A stretch of 64,000 nucleotides of DNA from Pseudomonas mandelii (GTDB taxonomy: Bacteria > Pseudomonadota > Gammaproteobacteria > Pseudomonadales > Pseudomonadaceae). Shown piece after piece: positions 38,245 through 47,830 of this stretch; position 1 is the first letter of the stretch; each line of letters starts with the position of its first letter. The notes under the pieces were generated by a model. It saw only the letters and a list, made by a program, of their open reading frames with translations, had not been told where the DNA came from and did not search any database. The stretch covers positions 6,977,659 to 7,041,658 of the forward strand of contig NZ_LT629796.1 in NCBI RefSeq assembly GCF_900106065.1, given 5' to 3'. Both the position numbers and the translations under genes were made by a program.

Positions 38245-39780
38245 ATGAACCGTAGCGACGTGCTGATCGTCGGCGCCGGCCCGACCGGGCTGGTATTGGC
38301 GCTGTGGCTGAGCAAACTGGGGATTGTGGTAAGGATTATCGACAAGACGTCGGCCCCCGGCACCACGTCCCGGGCGCTGGCGGTCCAGGCACGGACGCTG
38401 GAGCTTTACCGTCAGCTCGACCTCAGCAATGCCGTGGTACAAAAAGGCCACCGGGTGGACGCAGCGAATTTCTGGGTCAAGGGCGAGCCCGTAGCGCGCT
38501 TGCCATTGACCGGCATCGGCGAGGGGCTGACGCCTTACGCGTTTCTCGAGATGCTCCCTCAGGATGAGCACGAACAATTGCTGATTGAACGCCTCGAAGG
38601 GTTCGGTATCAAGGTCGAACGCAGCACCGAACTGGAGGGTTTTGAAGAGACCGGCGATGGCATCAGTGCAAGGCTGCGCTTGCACGATGGCCAACAGGAA
38701 ATCTGCCAGGCGTGTTACCTGGCGGGTTGCGACGGCGCCCGGTCAATCGTGCGCAAGACCCTCGACACCGGTTTTCCCGGCGGCACCTACCAGCAGGTTT
38801 TCTACGTGGCGGACGTGCAGGCTCACGGGCCGACGTTCAACGGCGAACTGCACCTGGACCTGGATGAAGCGGACTTTCTCGCGGTGTTTCCGTTAGCCGG
38901 CGAAGGCCGCGCCCGCTTGATCGGCACCGTGCGCGACGAGCGCGCCGACCGTGCTGAAACCCTCGGGTTTGCCGACGTCAGCAGTCGGGCCATCGAACAC
39001 CTGAAGGTGCAGATTGAGCAGGTCAACTGGTTCTCGACGTATCGTGTGCATCATCGGGTGGCGGATCACTTTCGCAACGGTCGCGCCTTTCTATTGGGCG
39101 ACGCGGCCCACGTCCACAGCCCGGCGGGCGGTCAGGGCATGAACACCGGGATCGGCGATGCCATCAACCTGGCCTGGAAGCTGGCGGCCGTCTTGAGCGG
39201 CGGCGCCACAGCCACGCTGCTCGACACCTACGAAACCGAACGCATCACCTTCGCCCGCAAACTGGTGGCCACCACCGACCGGGTCTTCACCTTCGTGACT
39301 GCCGAAGGGCGCATGGCCGATTTGTTGCGCACCCGTCTGGCACCGTTCCTGATCCCTAAAATGGCCTCATTCGAAACGTCCCGCGAGTTTCTGTTTCGCA
39401 CGGTGTCGCAGATCACCCTGAACTATCGTGGGACAGCATTGAGCACGGGGGTCGCGGGCCACGTTCATGGCGGCGACCGCCTGCCCTGGGCTCACGACGG
39501 TGAGGGGGACAATTTCGAATCGCTGAAGTGTCTGACCTGGCAGGTGCATGTGTATGGCGACACCAGTGACGAAATGATCGCCTGGTGCCACGAGCATCAC
39601 CTGCCGTTGCACGTGTTCGACTGGCGGCCGGCGTTTGAAGCGGCGGGGTTGGGGCGTAACGGCTTTTATCTGCTGCGTCCGGATACGTATGTGGCGATTG
39701 CCGACAGCTCGGCGGACCCCAAGGTGATTGAGCGGTATTTCAAGGAGCACGGGATCCGGCCGTTTTTCGGCAGCCCCTGA
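38245..39780 (+). CDS. FAD-dependent monooxygenase (PheA/TfdB-type)
   Basis: A 511-residue flavoprotein. The N-terminal FAD Rossmann motif is VLIVGAGPTGLVLALWL, followed by CDGARSIVRKTL (the DG motif) and the second FAD motif FLLGDAAHVHSPAGGQGMN. The C-terminal part has a thioredoxin-like fold, as in phenol hydroxylases. Such enzymes hydroxylate aromatic substrates with NAD(P)H and O2; the substrate is unknown. The ATG at 38245 is set by AGGAGG 8 bases upstream; the long open frame upstream is antisense to DUF1615. It stands alone, followed by a REP pair. Confidence 0.88.
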   Translation: MNRSDVLIVGAGPTGLVLALWLSKLGIVVRIIDKTSAPGTTSRALAVQARTLELYRQLDLSNAVVQKGHRVDAANFWVKGEPVARLPLTGIGEGLTPYAFLEMLPQDEHEQLLIERLEGFGIKVERSTELEGFEETGDGISARLRLHDGQQEICQACYLAGCDGARSIVRKTLDTGFPGGTYQQVFYVADVQAHGPTFNGELHLDLDEADFLAVFPLAGEGRARLIGTVRDERADRAETLGFADVSSRAIEHLKVQIEQVNWFSTYRVHHRVADHFRNGRAFLLGDAAHVHSPAGGQGMNTGIGDAINLAWKLAAVLSGGATATLLDTYETERITFARKLVATTDRVFTFVTAEGRMADLLRTRLAPFLIPKMASFETSREFLFRTVSQITLNYRGTALSTGVAGHVHGGDRLPWAHDGEGDNFESLKCLTWQVHVYGDTSDEMIAWCHEHHLPLHVFDWRPAFEAAGLGRNGFYLLRPDTYVAIADSSADPKVIERYFKEHGIRPFFGSP

Positions 39781-39794
39781 GCCCCCAGTATTTA

Positions 39795-39887
39795 CTGTGG
39801 GAGTGAGCCTGCTCGCGATGGCGGCGTATCAGTCAATACATGGGTCGAATGACAAGACGCCATCGCGAGCAGGCTCACTCCTACAGG
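39795..39887. repeat. REP inverted pair
   Basis: CTGTGGGAGTGAGCCTGCTCGCGAT and CGCGAGCAGGCTCACTCC in inverted orientation, between the convergent monooxygenase and hemB genes. Confidence 0.9.
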
Positions 39888-39903
39888 GGTTCCGAGGTGT
39901 TTC

Positions 39904-40878
39904 TTAGATCCCGGCCAGGGCCAGGTCCATCGCGAAGTAGGTAAAGATCAGATCCGCCCCCGCCCGCTTGATCGCGCCAAGGCTTTCACGCACCACGCGG
40001 TCCTCATCAATCGCCCCGGCCTGCGCGGCGAATTTGATCATCGCGTACTCGCCGCTGACCTGATACGCCGACAGCGGCAAACGCGACACTTCGCGGATGT
40101 CACGGATGATGTCCAGGTACGCGCCGGCCGGTTTGACCATCAGCGCATCGGCGCCTTCCTGCTCGTCCATCAGAGACTCGCGCACCGCTTCGCGGCGGTT
40201 CATCGGGTTCATCTGGTAGCTTTTGCGGTCGCCTTTCAACGCGCTGCCGCCAGCTTCGCGGAACGGGCCGTAGAGCGCAGACGCAAATTTGGTCGAATAG
40301 GCCATGATCGCGGTCTGGGTGAAACCGGCTTGGTCGAGGGCCCGGCGAATGGCCTGCACCTGCCCGTCCATGGCCGCTGACGGTGCAATCACATCCGCAC
40401 CGGCCCGGGCCGCCGCCACGGCTTGTTTGCCGAGGTTGATCAGGGTCTGGTCGTTGTCGACTTCATGGTTGTGCATCACGCCACAATGGCCGTGGTCGGT
40501 GTATTCGCAGAAGCAGGTGTCGGACATCACGATCATCTCCGGCACCGCGTCCTTGGCAATGCGCGACATGCGCGACACCAGGCCGTTGTCGCTCCAGGTG
40601 TCGCTGCCGCTGCTGTCCAGGTGATGGGACACGCCGAACGTCATCACCGACTTGATCCCGGCGCGGGCGTAACGCTCGATCTCACCGGCCAGTTTCGACT
40701 CTGGAATGCGCATCACGCCGGGCATGCTTTTGATCGGCACGAAGTCATCGATTTCTTCCTCGACGAAAATCGGCAGCACCAGGTCGTTCAGACTGAACTC
40801 GGTTTCCTGGAACAGGCTGCGCAGGCTCGCATTGCGGCGCAGACGGCGTGGACGTGCTTCGGGGAACTGGCTGGACAT
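39904..40878 (-). CDS. hemB: Delta-aminolevulinic acid dehydratase, Zn-type (porphobilinogen synthase)
   Basis: A 324-residue cytoplasmic enzyme that condenses two 5-aminolevulinate molecules to porphobilinogen in haem synthesis. Schiff-base lysines are Lys197 (YSTKFAS) and Lys249 (MVKPAGAY). The zinc triad Cys122, Cys124, Cys132 ([14 protein letters not shown]) is present. The sequence is very close to the enterobacterial enzyme. From memory, the housekeeping Pseudomonas HemB is Mg-dependent and lacks these cysteines, so this is probably a second paralogue. A weak GGAA ribosome site precedes the ATG. The gene is monocistronic, between REP pairs. Confidence 0.93.
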   Translation of the reverse strand: MSSQFPEARPRRLRRNASLRSLFQETEFSLNDLVLPIFVEEEIDDFVPIKSMPGVMRIPESKLAGEIERYARAGIKSVMTFGVSHHLDSSGSDTWSDNGLVSRMSRIAKDAVPEMIVMSDTCFCEYTDHGHCGVMHNHEVDNDQTLINLGKQAVAAARAGADVIAPSAAMDGQVQAIRRALDQAGFTQTAIMAYSTKFASALYGPFREAGGSALKGDRKSYQMNPMNRREAVRESLMDEQEGADALMVKPAGAYLDIIRDIREVSRLPLSAYQVSGEYAMIKFAAQAGAIDEDRVVRESLGAIKRAGADLIFTYFAMDLALAGI

Positions 40879-41017
40879 GAGGGGTTCCTGAAAAACGGAG
40901 GTCGAGATGAAAGTCGTAGGGGGCGAAGCTTATGCCCTCAAAGGCGCGGGGCACAAACCTCGATCGCCCAAGACTGCGTTACCGAGGCCGCAATAATCGC
41001 GCGATATAACGCGGTTC

Positions 41018-41109
41018 CCTGTGGGAGCGGGCTTGCTCGCGAAGACGGCGGCACATCCAACAAAGATGTATCTGACGCACCGCCTTCGCGCGCTAGCCCG
41101 CGCCCACAA
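41018..41109. repeat. REP inverted pair (variant)
   Basis: CTGTGGGAGCGGGCTTGCTCGCGAA faces CTTCGCGCGCTAGCCCGCGCCCAC. The right arm is slightly degenerate. It lies between the hemB promoter and the PhzF-like gene. Confidence 0.85.
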
Positions 41110-41112
41110 GTT

Positions 41113-41955
41113 TTAGATTTCCAGCACACCGCTGATGCAGGTCACCACCGAACCACCAATCCAGATCTCATCACCCACCTGCTCCACCTGAATGCGCCCG
41201 GCGCGGCCCATGGTCAGGCCCTGGCTGACCACGTAGGACGCCGGCGCCAAGCCTTCGGCAAGCAACCACTGCGCAATCCCGGCGTTCAAGCTGCCGGTAG
41301 CCGGGTCTTCCGGCATGCCATCGCCGGAGATGAAAGCGCGCACTTCAAACTGCGCAACATCGCCATCGCGCTCAGGATGCCATGGCGCTATCACGCCGAC
41401 GGCCAGGCCCAGCATCTGTGAATGATCCGGCTGCAAATCCAGCACCTGTCGGCGGTCCTCGACCATCACCGCCAACCAGCCGGCACCGTTATCGACCCAT
41501 TGAGCCCGGACAATCGCCCCCGGCTCCAGTCGCAGCCCTCGGCGCACGCGCTCGACGACGTCAGCGTCCACCGGCCCTGTCTTGATCAGTGGCGGCGCGA
41601 GAAAGGCCAGCTCCGCGCCTTGCCTGCGGACCCGCACCAGACCGACGCCGCACTCCTGAATGATCTCCTCGCCCTTGGGCACGCCCCCGGCCTCAAGCCA
41701 TGCATGGCAAGTGCCCAAGGTCGGGTGACCGGCGAACGGCAACTCGGTGAGGGTGGTGAAGATCCGTACCCGATAGTCGGCGCGAGGGTCGCGCGGTTCG
41801 AGGATGAATGTGGTTTCGCTGAGGTTGGTCCAGCTTGCGAACGCCGCCATGCGTTCATCGCTGAGCCTGTCTGCGTCGAACACGACTGCCAACGGATTGC
41901 CCTTGAGTGCAACCTGGCTGAAGACATCTACTTGTTTGAAATCGAATGAGCTCAT
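41113..41955 (-). CDS. PhzF-family isomerase/epimerase-like protein
   Basis: A 280-residue protein with PhzF-fold signatures. The N-terminal QVDVFSQVALKGNPLAVVFD and NLSETTFIL carry the catalytic-Glu segment. RIFTTLTELPFAGHPTLGTCH and the C-terminal GMPEDPATGSLNAGIAQWL are the duplicated dimer motifs. No phenazine genes are nearby, so it is a general PhzF-like protein of unknown substrate. AAGGCAGG precedes the ATG. The GST gene lies about 30 bp upstream of it on the same strand and may be cotranscribed. Confidence 0.88.
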   Translation of the reverse strand: MSSFDFKQVDVFSQVALKGNPLAVVFDADRLSDERMAAFASWTNLSETTFILEPRDPRADYRVRIFTTLTELPFAGHPTLGTCHAWLEAGGVPKGEEIIQECGVGLVRVRRQGAELAFLAPPLIKTGPVDADVVERVRRGLRLEPGAIVRAQWVDNGAGWLAVMVEDRRQVLDLQPDHSQMLGLAVGVIAPWHPERDGDVAQFEVRAFISGDGMPEDPATGSLNAGIAQWLLAEGLAPASYVVSQGLTMGRAGRIQVEQVGDEIWIGGSVVTCISGVLEI

Positions 41956-41988
41956 TGCCTGCCTTGGTCTTGAGAGAGTCGAAGATAT

Positions 41989-42687
41989 TTACTTGGGAAT
42001 TTCCAGCCCGCGTATCACCGCCGGCCGCGCCAGGAAGCGCTCCAGCACGCGAGTGACGTTGGGGAAATCCTTGATGCCCACCAGATCGCCAGCCTCATAG
42101 AAGCCGATCAGGTTGCGCACCCACGGAAAGGTCGCGATGTCGGCAATGGTGTAGCGTTCGCCCATGATCCAGTCGCGCCCTTGCAGACGGCTGTCCAGTA
42201 CTTTCAGCAGGCGTTTGCTTTCGTCGACGTAGCGGTCACGGGGACGTTTGTCCTCGTAGTCCTTGCCGGCGAACTTATTGAAGAACCCGAGCTGGCCAAA
42301 CATCGGCCCGATGCCACCCATCTGGAACATCAGCCACTGGATCGTCTCGTAACGCGCCGCCGACTCCTGCGCCAGTAACTGGCCGCTCTTGTCGGCAAGG
42401 TAAATCAGGATCGCCCCGGACTCGAACAGCGGCAGGGGTTTGTCATCAGGGCCGTGGGGATCGAGGATCGCCGGAATCTTGTTGTTGGGGTTCAGCGACA
42501 AAAATTCGGGGGACATCTGATCGTTGCTGTCGAAGCCCACGCGATGGGGTTCGTAGGGCAGACCGATCTCTTCGAGCATGATCGAGACCTTGACGCCATT
42601 GGGGGTCGGCAAGGAGTACAGCTGAATCCAGTCCGGGTAGTGGGCCGGCCATTTTTGGGTAATCGGGAACGCGGACAGATCGGTCAT
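41989..42687 (-). CDS. Glutathione S-transferase, YghU/YfcG-like (Nu class)
   Basis: A 232-residue protein. The N-terminal domain reads WIQLYSLPTPNGVKVSIMLEE, with the Thr-Pro-Asn segment of Nu-class enzymes, then NPNNKIPAILDP (cis-Pro) and PLFESGAILIYLADK. The C-terminal domain begins QWLMFQMGGIGPMFGQ. Nu-class enzymes act mainly as disulfide-bond reductases with glutathione. The ATG at 42687 gives the usual N-terminus; ribosome sites are weak for all candidate starts (42687, 42696). Probably cotranscribed with the PhzF-like gene. Confidence 0.87.
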   Translation of the reverse strand: MTDLSAFPITQKWPAHYPDWIQLYSLPTPNGVKVSIMLEEIGLPYEPHRVGFDSNDQMSPEFLSLNPNNKIPAILDPHGPDDKPLPLFESGAILIYLADKSGQLLAQESAARYETIQWLMFQMGGIGPMFGQLGFFNKFAGKDYEDKRPRDRYVDESKRLLKVLDSRLQGRDWIMGERYTIADIATFPWVRNLIGFYEAGDLVGIKDFPNVTRVLERFLARPAVIRGLEIPK

Positions 42688-43043
42688 GGGGAGCATCCAC
42701 AGTGAACAGTAAGCGCTGATCATAATGGAGGAGACTGGTTTTTTGCGTATCAATCTTGTTGATGAAGAAGATCAAAACATTGCAGTCATCGTTCTGCGCC
42801 GCTACCTGTACCGTGTCCATAAATCCGCAACATCCTGTCGATAACCTCTGCTCCAACCCATGCAAGGTTACCGGTACATTGCGGCGCACTCGCCGGAATC
42901 GAACCAAATGGGCTTCAGAGGACTCTGAGAACTGCCCTTTCGGAAACGGACCGGCCCAATGACATGGAAAACACCCGATGCTGGGAGCTCGTGGTGTAAA
43001 GGTTTGTCAGCCTTAACCGAATGCGCTGAAGATCACCTATTAA
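42688..43043. other. Divergent intergenic gap, no gene supported
   Basis: A 356-bp gap between the GST gene (leftward) and the phosphatase-like gene (rightward). Short open frames are present, but none has a ribosome site or recognisable sequence. It presumably holds both promoters; I could not identify them. Confidence 0.4.
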
Positions 43044-43718
43044 ATGATGAACCTTTTCAAATTTGCCGATCGCTTCAAGCAACGCGCGTATGTCGTCCTG
43101 CCCTCCCTGCTGGCGATGAGCGCGTTGTTTTTGTCGCTGGAGTCCAGTGAAAGCCGCGCCCAACCGGCAGACGGCACCCAGACCCTGGTATTCCTGCGTC
43201 ACGCGGAAAAACCCGAAGGTGGTCTGGGCCAGCTCAACTGCCAGGGCCTGAACCGTGCCATCGACCTGGCCACCTTGCTGCCGGAAAAATTCGGCAAGGC
43301 CAATTACGTCTTTGCCGCCAACCCGACACGTAATGTCGAGGAAGGCGAACTGGACAATTCCTACAGCTACATTCGCCCCCTGATGACCATCAGCCCCAGC
43401 GCGATCAAGCTCGGCTTGCCGGTGAACATCAACTTTTCAGCCAACGACACCAGCGACCTGGCCGATGAATTGCTCCACGACAAGTACCACAACTCGGTCA
43501 TCTACACCGCCTGGTCCCACGGTTACCTGCCCGAGCTGATCAACAAGGTCGCGGGAGATGCAGTCGGAAAGAAACAGAAGATCACCGAAGACTGGGAATC
43601 CAGCGACTACGACTCGCTGTTTGTGCTCACGCTGACCTGGCATAACGGCAAGGCGAGCCTGCAGAGCCATAGCTACAAGCAAGGGCTCGATAATGGGCGG
43701 GAGACGTGTCCGACGTAA
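43044..43718 (+). CDS. Histidine phosphatase-like exported protein
   Basis: A 224-residue protein with a hydrophobic N-terminal segment (YVVLPSLLAMSALFLSL) that is a signal peptide or anchor. The motif LVFLRHAEKPEGG resembles the RHG/RHA catalytic motif of the histidine phosphatase superfamily. A second conserved His follows in TAWSHGYLPELI. The protein is shorter than classical acid phosphatases. Its role is unknown; phosphoester hydrolysis in the periplasm is the family expectation. A second in-frame ATG follows immediately, and no strong ribosome site is visible. Confidence 0.72.
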   Translation: MMNLFKFADRFKQRAYVVLPSLLAMSALFLSLESSESRAQPADGTQTLVFLRHAEKPEGGLGQLNCQGLNRAIDLATLLPEKFGKANYVFAANPTRNVEEGELDNSYSYIRPLMTISPSAIKLGLPVNINFSANDTSDLADELLHDKYHNSVIYTAWSHGYLPELINKVAGDAVGKKQKITEDWESSDYDSLFVLTLTWHNGKASLQSHSYKQGLDNGRETCPT

Positions 43719-43759
43719 GCAGTCGATACCCTCCAGGCATTAAAGTTTATAGCGCCTGT

Positions 43760-44430
43760 CTGGGCCCTATCGCGAGCAGGCTCGCTCCCACACTGGATCT
43801 CCGGCGCTACACCGATCCAGTGTAGGAGCGAGCCTGCTCGCGATGGGGCCAGAAAAACCAATACATCACTGTCGGTTGATCTCCCACATTGGATCTCCGG
43901 CGCGACACAGATCCAGTGTGGGAGCGAGCCTGCTCGCGATGGGGTCAGAAAAACCGACACATCACTGTCGGTTGATCTCCCTCATTGGATCTCCGGCGCG
44001 ACACAAATCCAGTGTGGGAGCGAGCCTGCTCGCGATGGGGCCAGAAAAACCGACACATCACTGTCGGTTGATCTCCCACATTGGATCTCCGGCGCGACAC
44101 AAATCCAGTGTGGGAGCGAGCCTGCTCGCGATGGGGCCAGAAAAACCAACACATCACTGTCGGTTGATCTCCCTCATTGGATCTCCGGCGCGACACAAAT
44201 CCAGTGTAGGAGCGAGCCTGCTCGCGATGGGGCCAGAAAACCAACCCATCACTGTCGGTTGATCTCCCACATTGGATCTCCGGCGCGACACAAATCCAGT
44301 GTGGGAGCGAGCCTGCTCGCGATGGGGCCAGAAAAACCAACACATCACTGTCGGTTGATCTCCCTCATTGGATCTCCGGCGCGACACAAATCCAGTGTGG
44401 GAGCGAGCCTGCTCGCGATGGGGCCGGCAA
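43760..44430. repeat. REP-derived tandem array, 96-bp unit (192-bp higher-order unit)
   Basis: A normal REP inverted pair (about 43765-43846) is followed by tandem copies of a 96-bp unit. The motif CCAGTGT recurs at 43817, 43913, 44009, 44105, 44201, 44296 and 44392. The spacings are 96 bp except one of 95. Each unit holds one REP core (GAGCGAGCCTGCTCGCGATG) and a second palindromic segment (CCACATTGGAT and ATCCAGTGTGG). The units alternate strictly between CTCCCACATT and CTCCCTCATT, so the amplified module is a 192-bp dimer. It fills the gap between the convergent phosphatase-like and mnmH genes. Confidence 0.93.
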
Positions 44431-44438
44431 AAACAACC

Positions 44439-45542
44439 TCACCCTCGCTGATTGATGCGCTCTAGCAAGTATTCGAGAACCGCTTCCCGCTCCCCGGCAA
44501 ACTCAATCCGCGCGCCCTTCTTCTCCCGCTGAAAGGCATACATCGGATCGTAATACTCACGCAGCAACCCTTCGATCCAGCCCCGGTGCAAATCCACCGC
44601 CCCGCTGTTCGCCTGCTCCGCCAACGCGTCTTCCATCAAGATCAACATCCGCCGGTGCCGTTCACCGCCCAGGCGCTTCTGCACATTGTTCAAGCTTTCC
44701 AGCAGACGCTCGGAAAACAGCGCAAAGCCTTCATCGCCATGCACGCTGATGAACTCGGCACACAAGTCCACGACGTAATCGCGCAGGATCCGTTCGACCC
44801 GCCCTTCCTGGCTGTCCTCCAGCCAGACCATCGGGTACTGCTGCATGCCCTGAAACAGCGGCAAGGGCAACGCGCAGCTGCCAATCGCCCGGCTTTCGTC
44901 TTCCAGCACAAACTGCTCGATGCCATGAGCGCGTTTCTTCAGCACATCTACCGCCAGGCGGTTTTCAAAGTCGATATTGGACGGTTGGACGGTGGCGCGT
45001 TTGCCGAAGCTGGAACCGCGATGATTGGCGTGGCCTTCGAGGTCCAGGCCGTTGCGTAGCTGCGTGAGCACCTCGGTCTTGCCGGTGCCGGTCATGCCGC
45101 CCAGCAATACGAAATCGCACTGGGCAACAGCCTGATCGACCGTGTCCAGCAAGAAGCTGCGCATGGCCTTGTAGCCGCCACCGACGCGCGGATAGTCGAT
45201 GCCGGCCTCGTCCTTGAGCCACTGCTGGACGATCTGCGAACGCAAGCCGCCGCGAAAACAATACAAATAGCCCTCGGGGTGCGCCCGGGCAAAATCGGCC
45301 CAGGCCTGGATGCGTTCGGCCTTGATCTCGCCGGACACCAGTTGATGCCCCAGGGTGATCGCCGCTTGCTGGCCGTGTTGCTTGTAGCAGGTGCCGATCC
45401 GCTGCCGCTCGTGGTCGTTCATCAGCGGCAGATTGACCACCCCGGGGAACGCGCCCTTGTGGAATTCGATCGGCGCGCGGGCATCCAGCATCGGCCGGTC
45501 GTTGAGAAAGATGTCGCGGTAGTCGGTGAAGTCGATTGACAT
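44439..45542 (-). CDS. mnmH: tRNA 2-selenouridine synthase (MnmH/SelU/YbbB)
   Basis: A 367-residue cytoplasmic enzyme. The N-terminal rhodanese domain contains the catalytic Cys95 in [11 protein letters not shown]. The C-terminal domain has a P-loop [11 protein letters not shown] (about 148-158). It replaces the 2-thio group of the wobble uridine in certain tRNAs with selenium, using selenophosphate from SelD. The ATG at 45542 overlaps the selD stop codon (ATGA), and GAGGTG lies 7 bases upstream. The frame opens one codon earlier at a TTG. Confidence 0.94.
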   Translation of the reverse strand: MSIDFTDYRDIFLNDRPMLDARAPIEFHKGAFPGVVNLPLMNDHERQRIGTCYKQHGQQAAITLGHQLVSGEIKAERIQAWADFARAHPEGYLYCFRGGLRSQIVQQWLKDEAGIDYPRVGGGYKAMRSFLLDTVDQAVAQCDFVLLGGMTGTGKTEVLTQLRNGLDLEGHANHRGSSFGKRATVQPSNIDFENRLAVDVLKKRAHGIEQFVLEDESRAIGSCALPLPLFQGMQQYPMVWLEDSQEGRVERILRDYVVDLCAEFISVHGDEGFALFSERLLESLNNVQKRLGGERHRRMLILMEDALAEQANSGAVDLHRGWIEGLLREYYDPMYAFQREKKGARIEFAGEREAVLEYLLERINQRG

Positions 45543-46576
45543 CAAAACACCTCGACCGCGTGGGTCTGTCGCTCGACCAGCTCACCGATTGGCTCAAGGG
45601 CCAGGCCCAATTCGCTGGCCACTTTGAGGAATTGCTCGTTGCCTTCGGGCGTGACCGCCACCAGCAGGCCGCCGCTGGTCTGCGGATCGCACAGCACCCG
45701 TTTATGCAGTTCCTGCACGCGCCCGACCTTGCTCGCGTAACTGTCGAAATTACGCAGGGTGCCGCCCGGCACGCAGCCCTGGTCGAGGTAATACTCGACA
45801 CCAGGCAGACGCGGCACACGGTTGTATTCGATGCGTGCGGTGACGTTGCTGCCGTCGGCCATTTCCACCAGATGCCCCAACAAGCCGAAACCGGTGACGT
45901 CGGTCATCGCCGTCACGCCGTCGAGCTTGCCGAAACGGCTGCCGGGTTTGTTCAGGGTGCACATCCAGTCGCGAGCCAGGCCAATGTCGGCCGTGCGCAG
46001 CTTGCCCTTCTTCTCGGCGGTGGTGAGGATGCCGATGCCCAGCGGTTTGGTGAGGTAAAGCAGGCAACCGGCGGTGGCGGTGTCGTTGCGCTTCATGTGG
46101 CGCTTTTCAACCAGCCCGGTCACCGCCAGGCCGAAGATCGGCTCCGGGGCGTCGATGGAATGCCCACCGGCCAACGGAATGCCCGCCTCGTCACACACCG
46201 AACGTCCACCGCGAATCACTTCCCGGGCAATCTCCGGCGCCAATACATTCACCGGCCAGCCAAGGATCGCAATCGCCATCAGCGGATCACCGCCCATGGC
46301 GTAGATATCGCTGATGGCGTTGGTGGCGGCAATGCGGCCGAAATCGAACGGGTCGTCGACGATCGGCATAAAGAAGTCGGTGGTCGAGACCACGCCGCGT
46401 TCTTCGTCGATCGCGTACACCGCCGCGTCATCGCGCGAGGCGTTGCCGACCCAAAGCCTGGGATCGAGGTTCTGCGCGCCACTGCCGGCCAGAATCACCT
46501 CAAGCACTTGCGGCGAAATTTTGCAGCCACAGCCGGCGCCGTGGCTGTATTGGGTCAGACGAATCGGCTCGCTCAT
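45542..46576 (-). CDS. selD: Selenide, water dikinase (selenophosphate synthetase)
   Basis: A 344-residue cytoplasmic enzyme making selenophosphate from selenide and ATP. The active-site segment [10 protein letters not shown] gives Cys16 (not selenocysteine) and Lys19. ATP-binding and metal motifs include [29 protein letters not shown] and [16 protein letters not shown] lies 7 bases before the ATG at 46576. It is the first gene of the selD-mnmH operon, with translational coupling. Selenophosphate could also serve selenocysteine synthesis, but no selA or selB is in the window. Confidence 0.95.
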   Translation of the reverse strand: MSEPIRLTQYSHGAGCGCKISPQVLEVILAGSGAQNLDPRLWVGNASRDDAAVYAIDEERGVVSTTDFFMPIVDDPFDFGRIAATNAISDIYAMGGDPLMAIAILGWPVNVLAPEIAREVIRGGRSVCDEAGIPLAGGHSIDAPEPIFGLAVTGLVEKRHMKRNDTATAGCLLYLTKPLGIGILTTAEKKGKLRTADIGLARDWMCTLNKPGSRFGKLDGVTAMTDVTGFGLLGHLVEMADGSNVTARIEYNRVPRLPGVEYYLDQGCVPGGTLRNFDSYASKVGRVQELHKRVLCDPQTSGGLLVAVTPEGNEQFLKVASELGLALEPIGELVERQTHAVEVF

Positions 46577-46753
46577 GGGAATACCTCGTGAAGACAATGG
46601 GGGCGAGTCTACCACTGGCGGTCAATCCAAGGCGCAACACCACCTGCCTTGTAGCAGCTACAGAAGTGTCAGTTCGCGTAACTGACCAACCCGACAATAA
46701 AAAACCTTATTTCGTCGATTTTTCATGGAATTGAAATAATTGGCATCTGTTAT

Positions 46754-46765
46754 GCAAACGTTTGC
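46754..46765. promoter_or_regulatory. PurR/LacI-type palindromic operator
   Basis: GCAAACGTTTGC is a perfect 12-bp palindrome, extended as TCGCAAACGTTTGCAT on the complement. That closely resembles the PurR/LacI-family consensus. It lies about 85 bp upstream of the Tsx-like gene and would overlap the -35 region of a possible promoter with TATAGA near 46776. Confidence 0.6.
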
Positions 46766-46803
46766 GAGTCGCTGATATAGACGTTTTCGCGACATAACCG
46801 CGC

Positions 46804-46825
46804 AAGCCCGAAGAATCGGGCTTTT
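46804..46825 (+). terminator. Leader hairpin ahead of the Tsx-like gene
   Basis: AAGCCCGA-AGAA-TCGGGCTT followed by two more T residues, 25 bp upstream of the Tsx-like start. It looks like a short intrinsic terminator within the 5' leader. It may attenuate the operon or end a leader transcript; the T run is short. Confidence 0.5.
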
Positions 46826-46849
46826 GATCCGCACGAAAAGGGACTTTTA

Positions 46850-47806
46850 ATGCACCGCACGTCCAGCCGCGTGACTTGCTCGCGCACTCTTGCTGTTTCC
46901 TTGCTGCTGGCCAGCGTTACAGGACTACTCAGCAGCACCGTTTTGGCGCAATCCGCACCCGCCGAAGAATCCGCCCAGGGCGAAACCCTGAGTCCCGAAG
47001 CCAGCCCGCCGAAAAAAGGCGTTTACCTGTCGGACTGGTTCAACCAGGACCTGACCGTCATCGGCAGCAAAGACATCAGTTTCGGCCCGCAACCGGCCGA
47101 CGATATTTACCTGGAGTACGAGTACTTCGGGCGCAAAGGGCCGTTCGAGTTGTACGGCTACATCGACATCCCGAAGATCTTCGACATCGGCAACAGTCAT
47201 GACAAAGGCGTGTGGGACCACGGTTCGCCGGTGTTCATGGAGCACGAACCGCGCATTTCCATCGACCACCTTGCCGGCCGCAGCCTGGCCATCGGGCCGT
47301 TCAAAGAATGGTACGTGGCGTTCGACTGGATCTACGACCACGGCAGCAACAGCGCCAACCGCGCCAATACGCTTTACAGCGGCCTGGGCACCGACATCGA
47401 CACCCACTCGCGAGTCAACTTGTCGGCGAACTTCTACGGGCGTTATCAGTGGGAAAACTACGGCGCCAGCAACGAGTATTCGTGGGACGGCTACCGTGCC
47501 CAGCTCAAATACATCGTGCCGATCAGCAGCTTCAGCAACGGCGCGTCACTGACGTACATCGGCTTCACCAACTTCGATTTCGGCTCCGACCTGCACAAGG
47601 ACAACCCGGCCCGCACCGCCAACGCCACCGTCGCCACCAACGTCTTGCTGTACTCGTTCACACACTTGCGCTTCACCCTGGTCGGCCGTTACTTCCACAA
47701 CGGCGGCAACTGGGAGGATGGCAGCGAGTTGAATTTCGGCGACGGCGACTTCCGCGCTCGCTCCGATGGCTGGGGTTACTACGCCGGCATCGGTTATCAG
47801 TTCTGA
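46850..47806 (+). CDS. Nucleoside-specific channel-forming outer-membrane protein (Tsx/OmpK family)
   Basis: A 318-residue outer-membrane porin. The signal peptide is about 33 residues (LAVSLLLASVTGLLSSTVLA). The body has the Tsx-family pattern: VYLSDWFNQDLTVIGSK, YLEYEYFGRKGPFELYGYID, alternating strands, and a C-terminal beta-signal YYAGIGYQF. It should admit nucleosides. AAAAGGGA precedes the ATG. The downstream NUP gene starts 24 bp later, so the pair forms a nucleoside uptake operon under the PurR-like operator. Confidence 0.88.
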   Translation: MHRTSSRVTCSRTLAVSLLLASVTGLLSSTVLAQSAPAEESAQGETLSPEASPPKKGVYLSDWFNQDLTVIGSKDISFGPQPADDIYLEYEYFGRKGPFELYGYIDIPKIFDIGNSHDKGVWDHGSPVFMEHEPRISIDHLAGRSLAIGPFKEWYVAFDWIYDHGSNSANRANTLYSGLGTDIDTHSRVNLSANFYGRYQWENYGASNEYSWDGYRAQLKYIVPISSFSNGASLTYIGFTNFDFGSDLHKDNPARTANATVATNVLLYSFTHLRFTLVGRYFHNGGNWEDGSELNFGDGDFRARSDGWGYYAGIGYQF

Positions 47807-47830
47807 GGCTTGATTGAACCTGGAGGTTTT

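Noticed and set aside
42756..42962. Small rightward open frame between the GST and phosphatase-like genes
   Set aside because: No Shine-Dalgarno sequence, no plausible domain, and unusual codon composition.
43843..44465. Repetitive open frames on both strands in the REP array
   Set aside because: They arise because the 96-bp unit is a multiple of three. The sequence is non-coding REP DNA.
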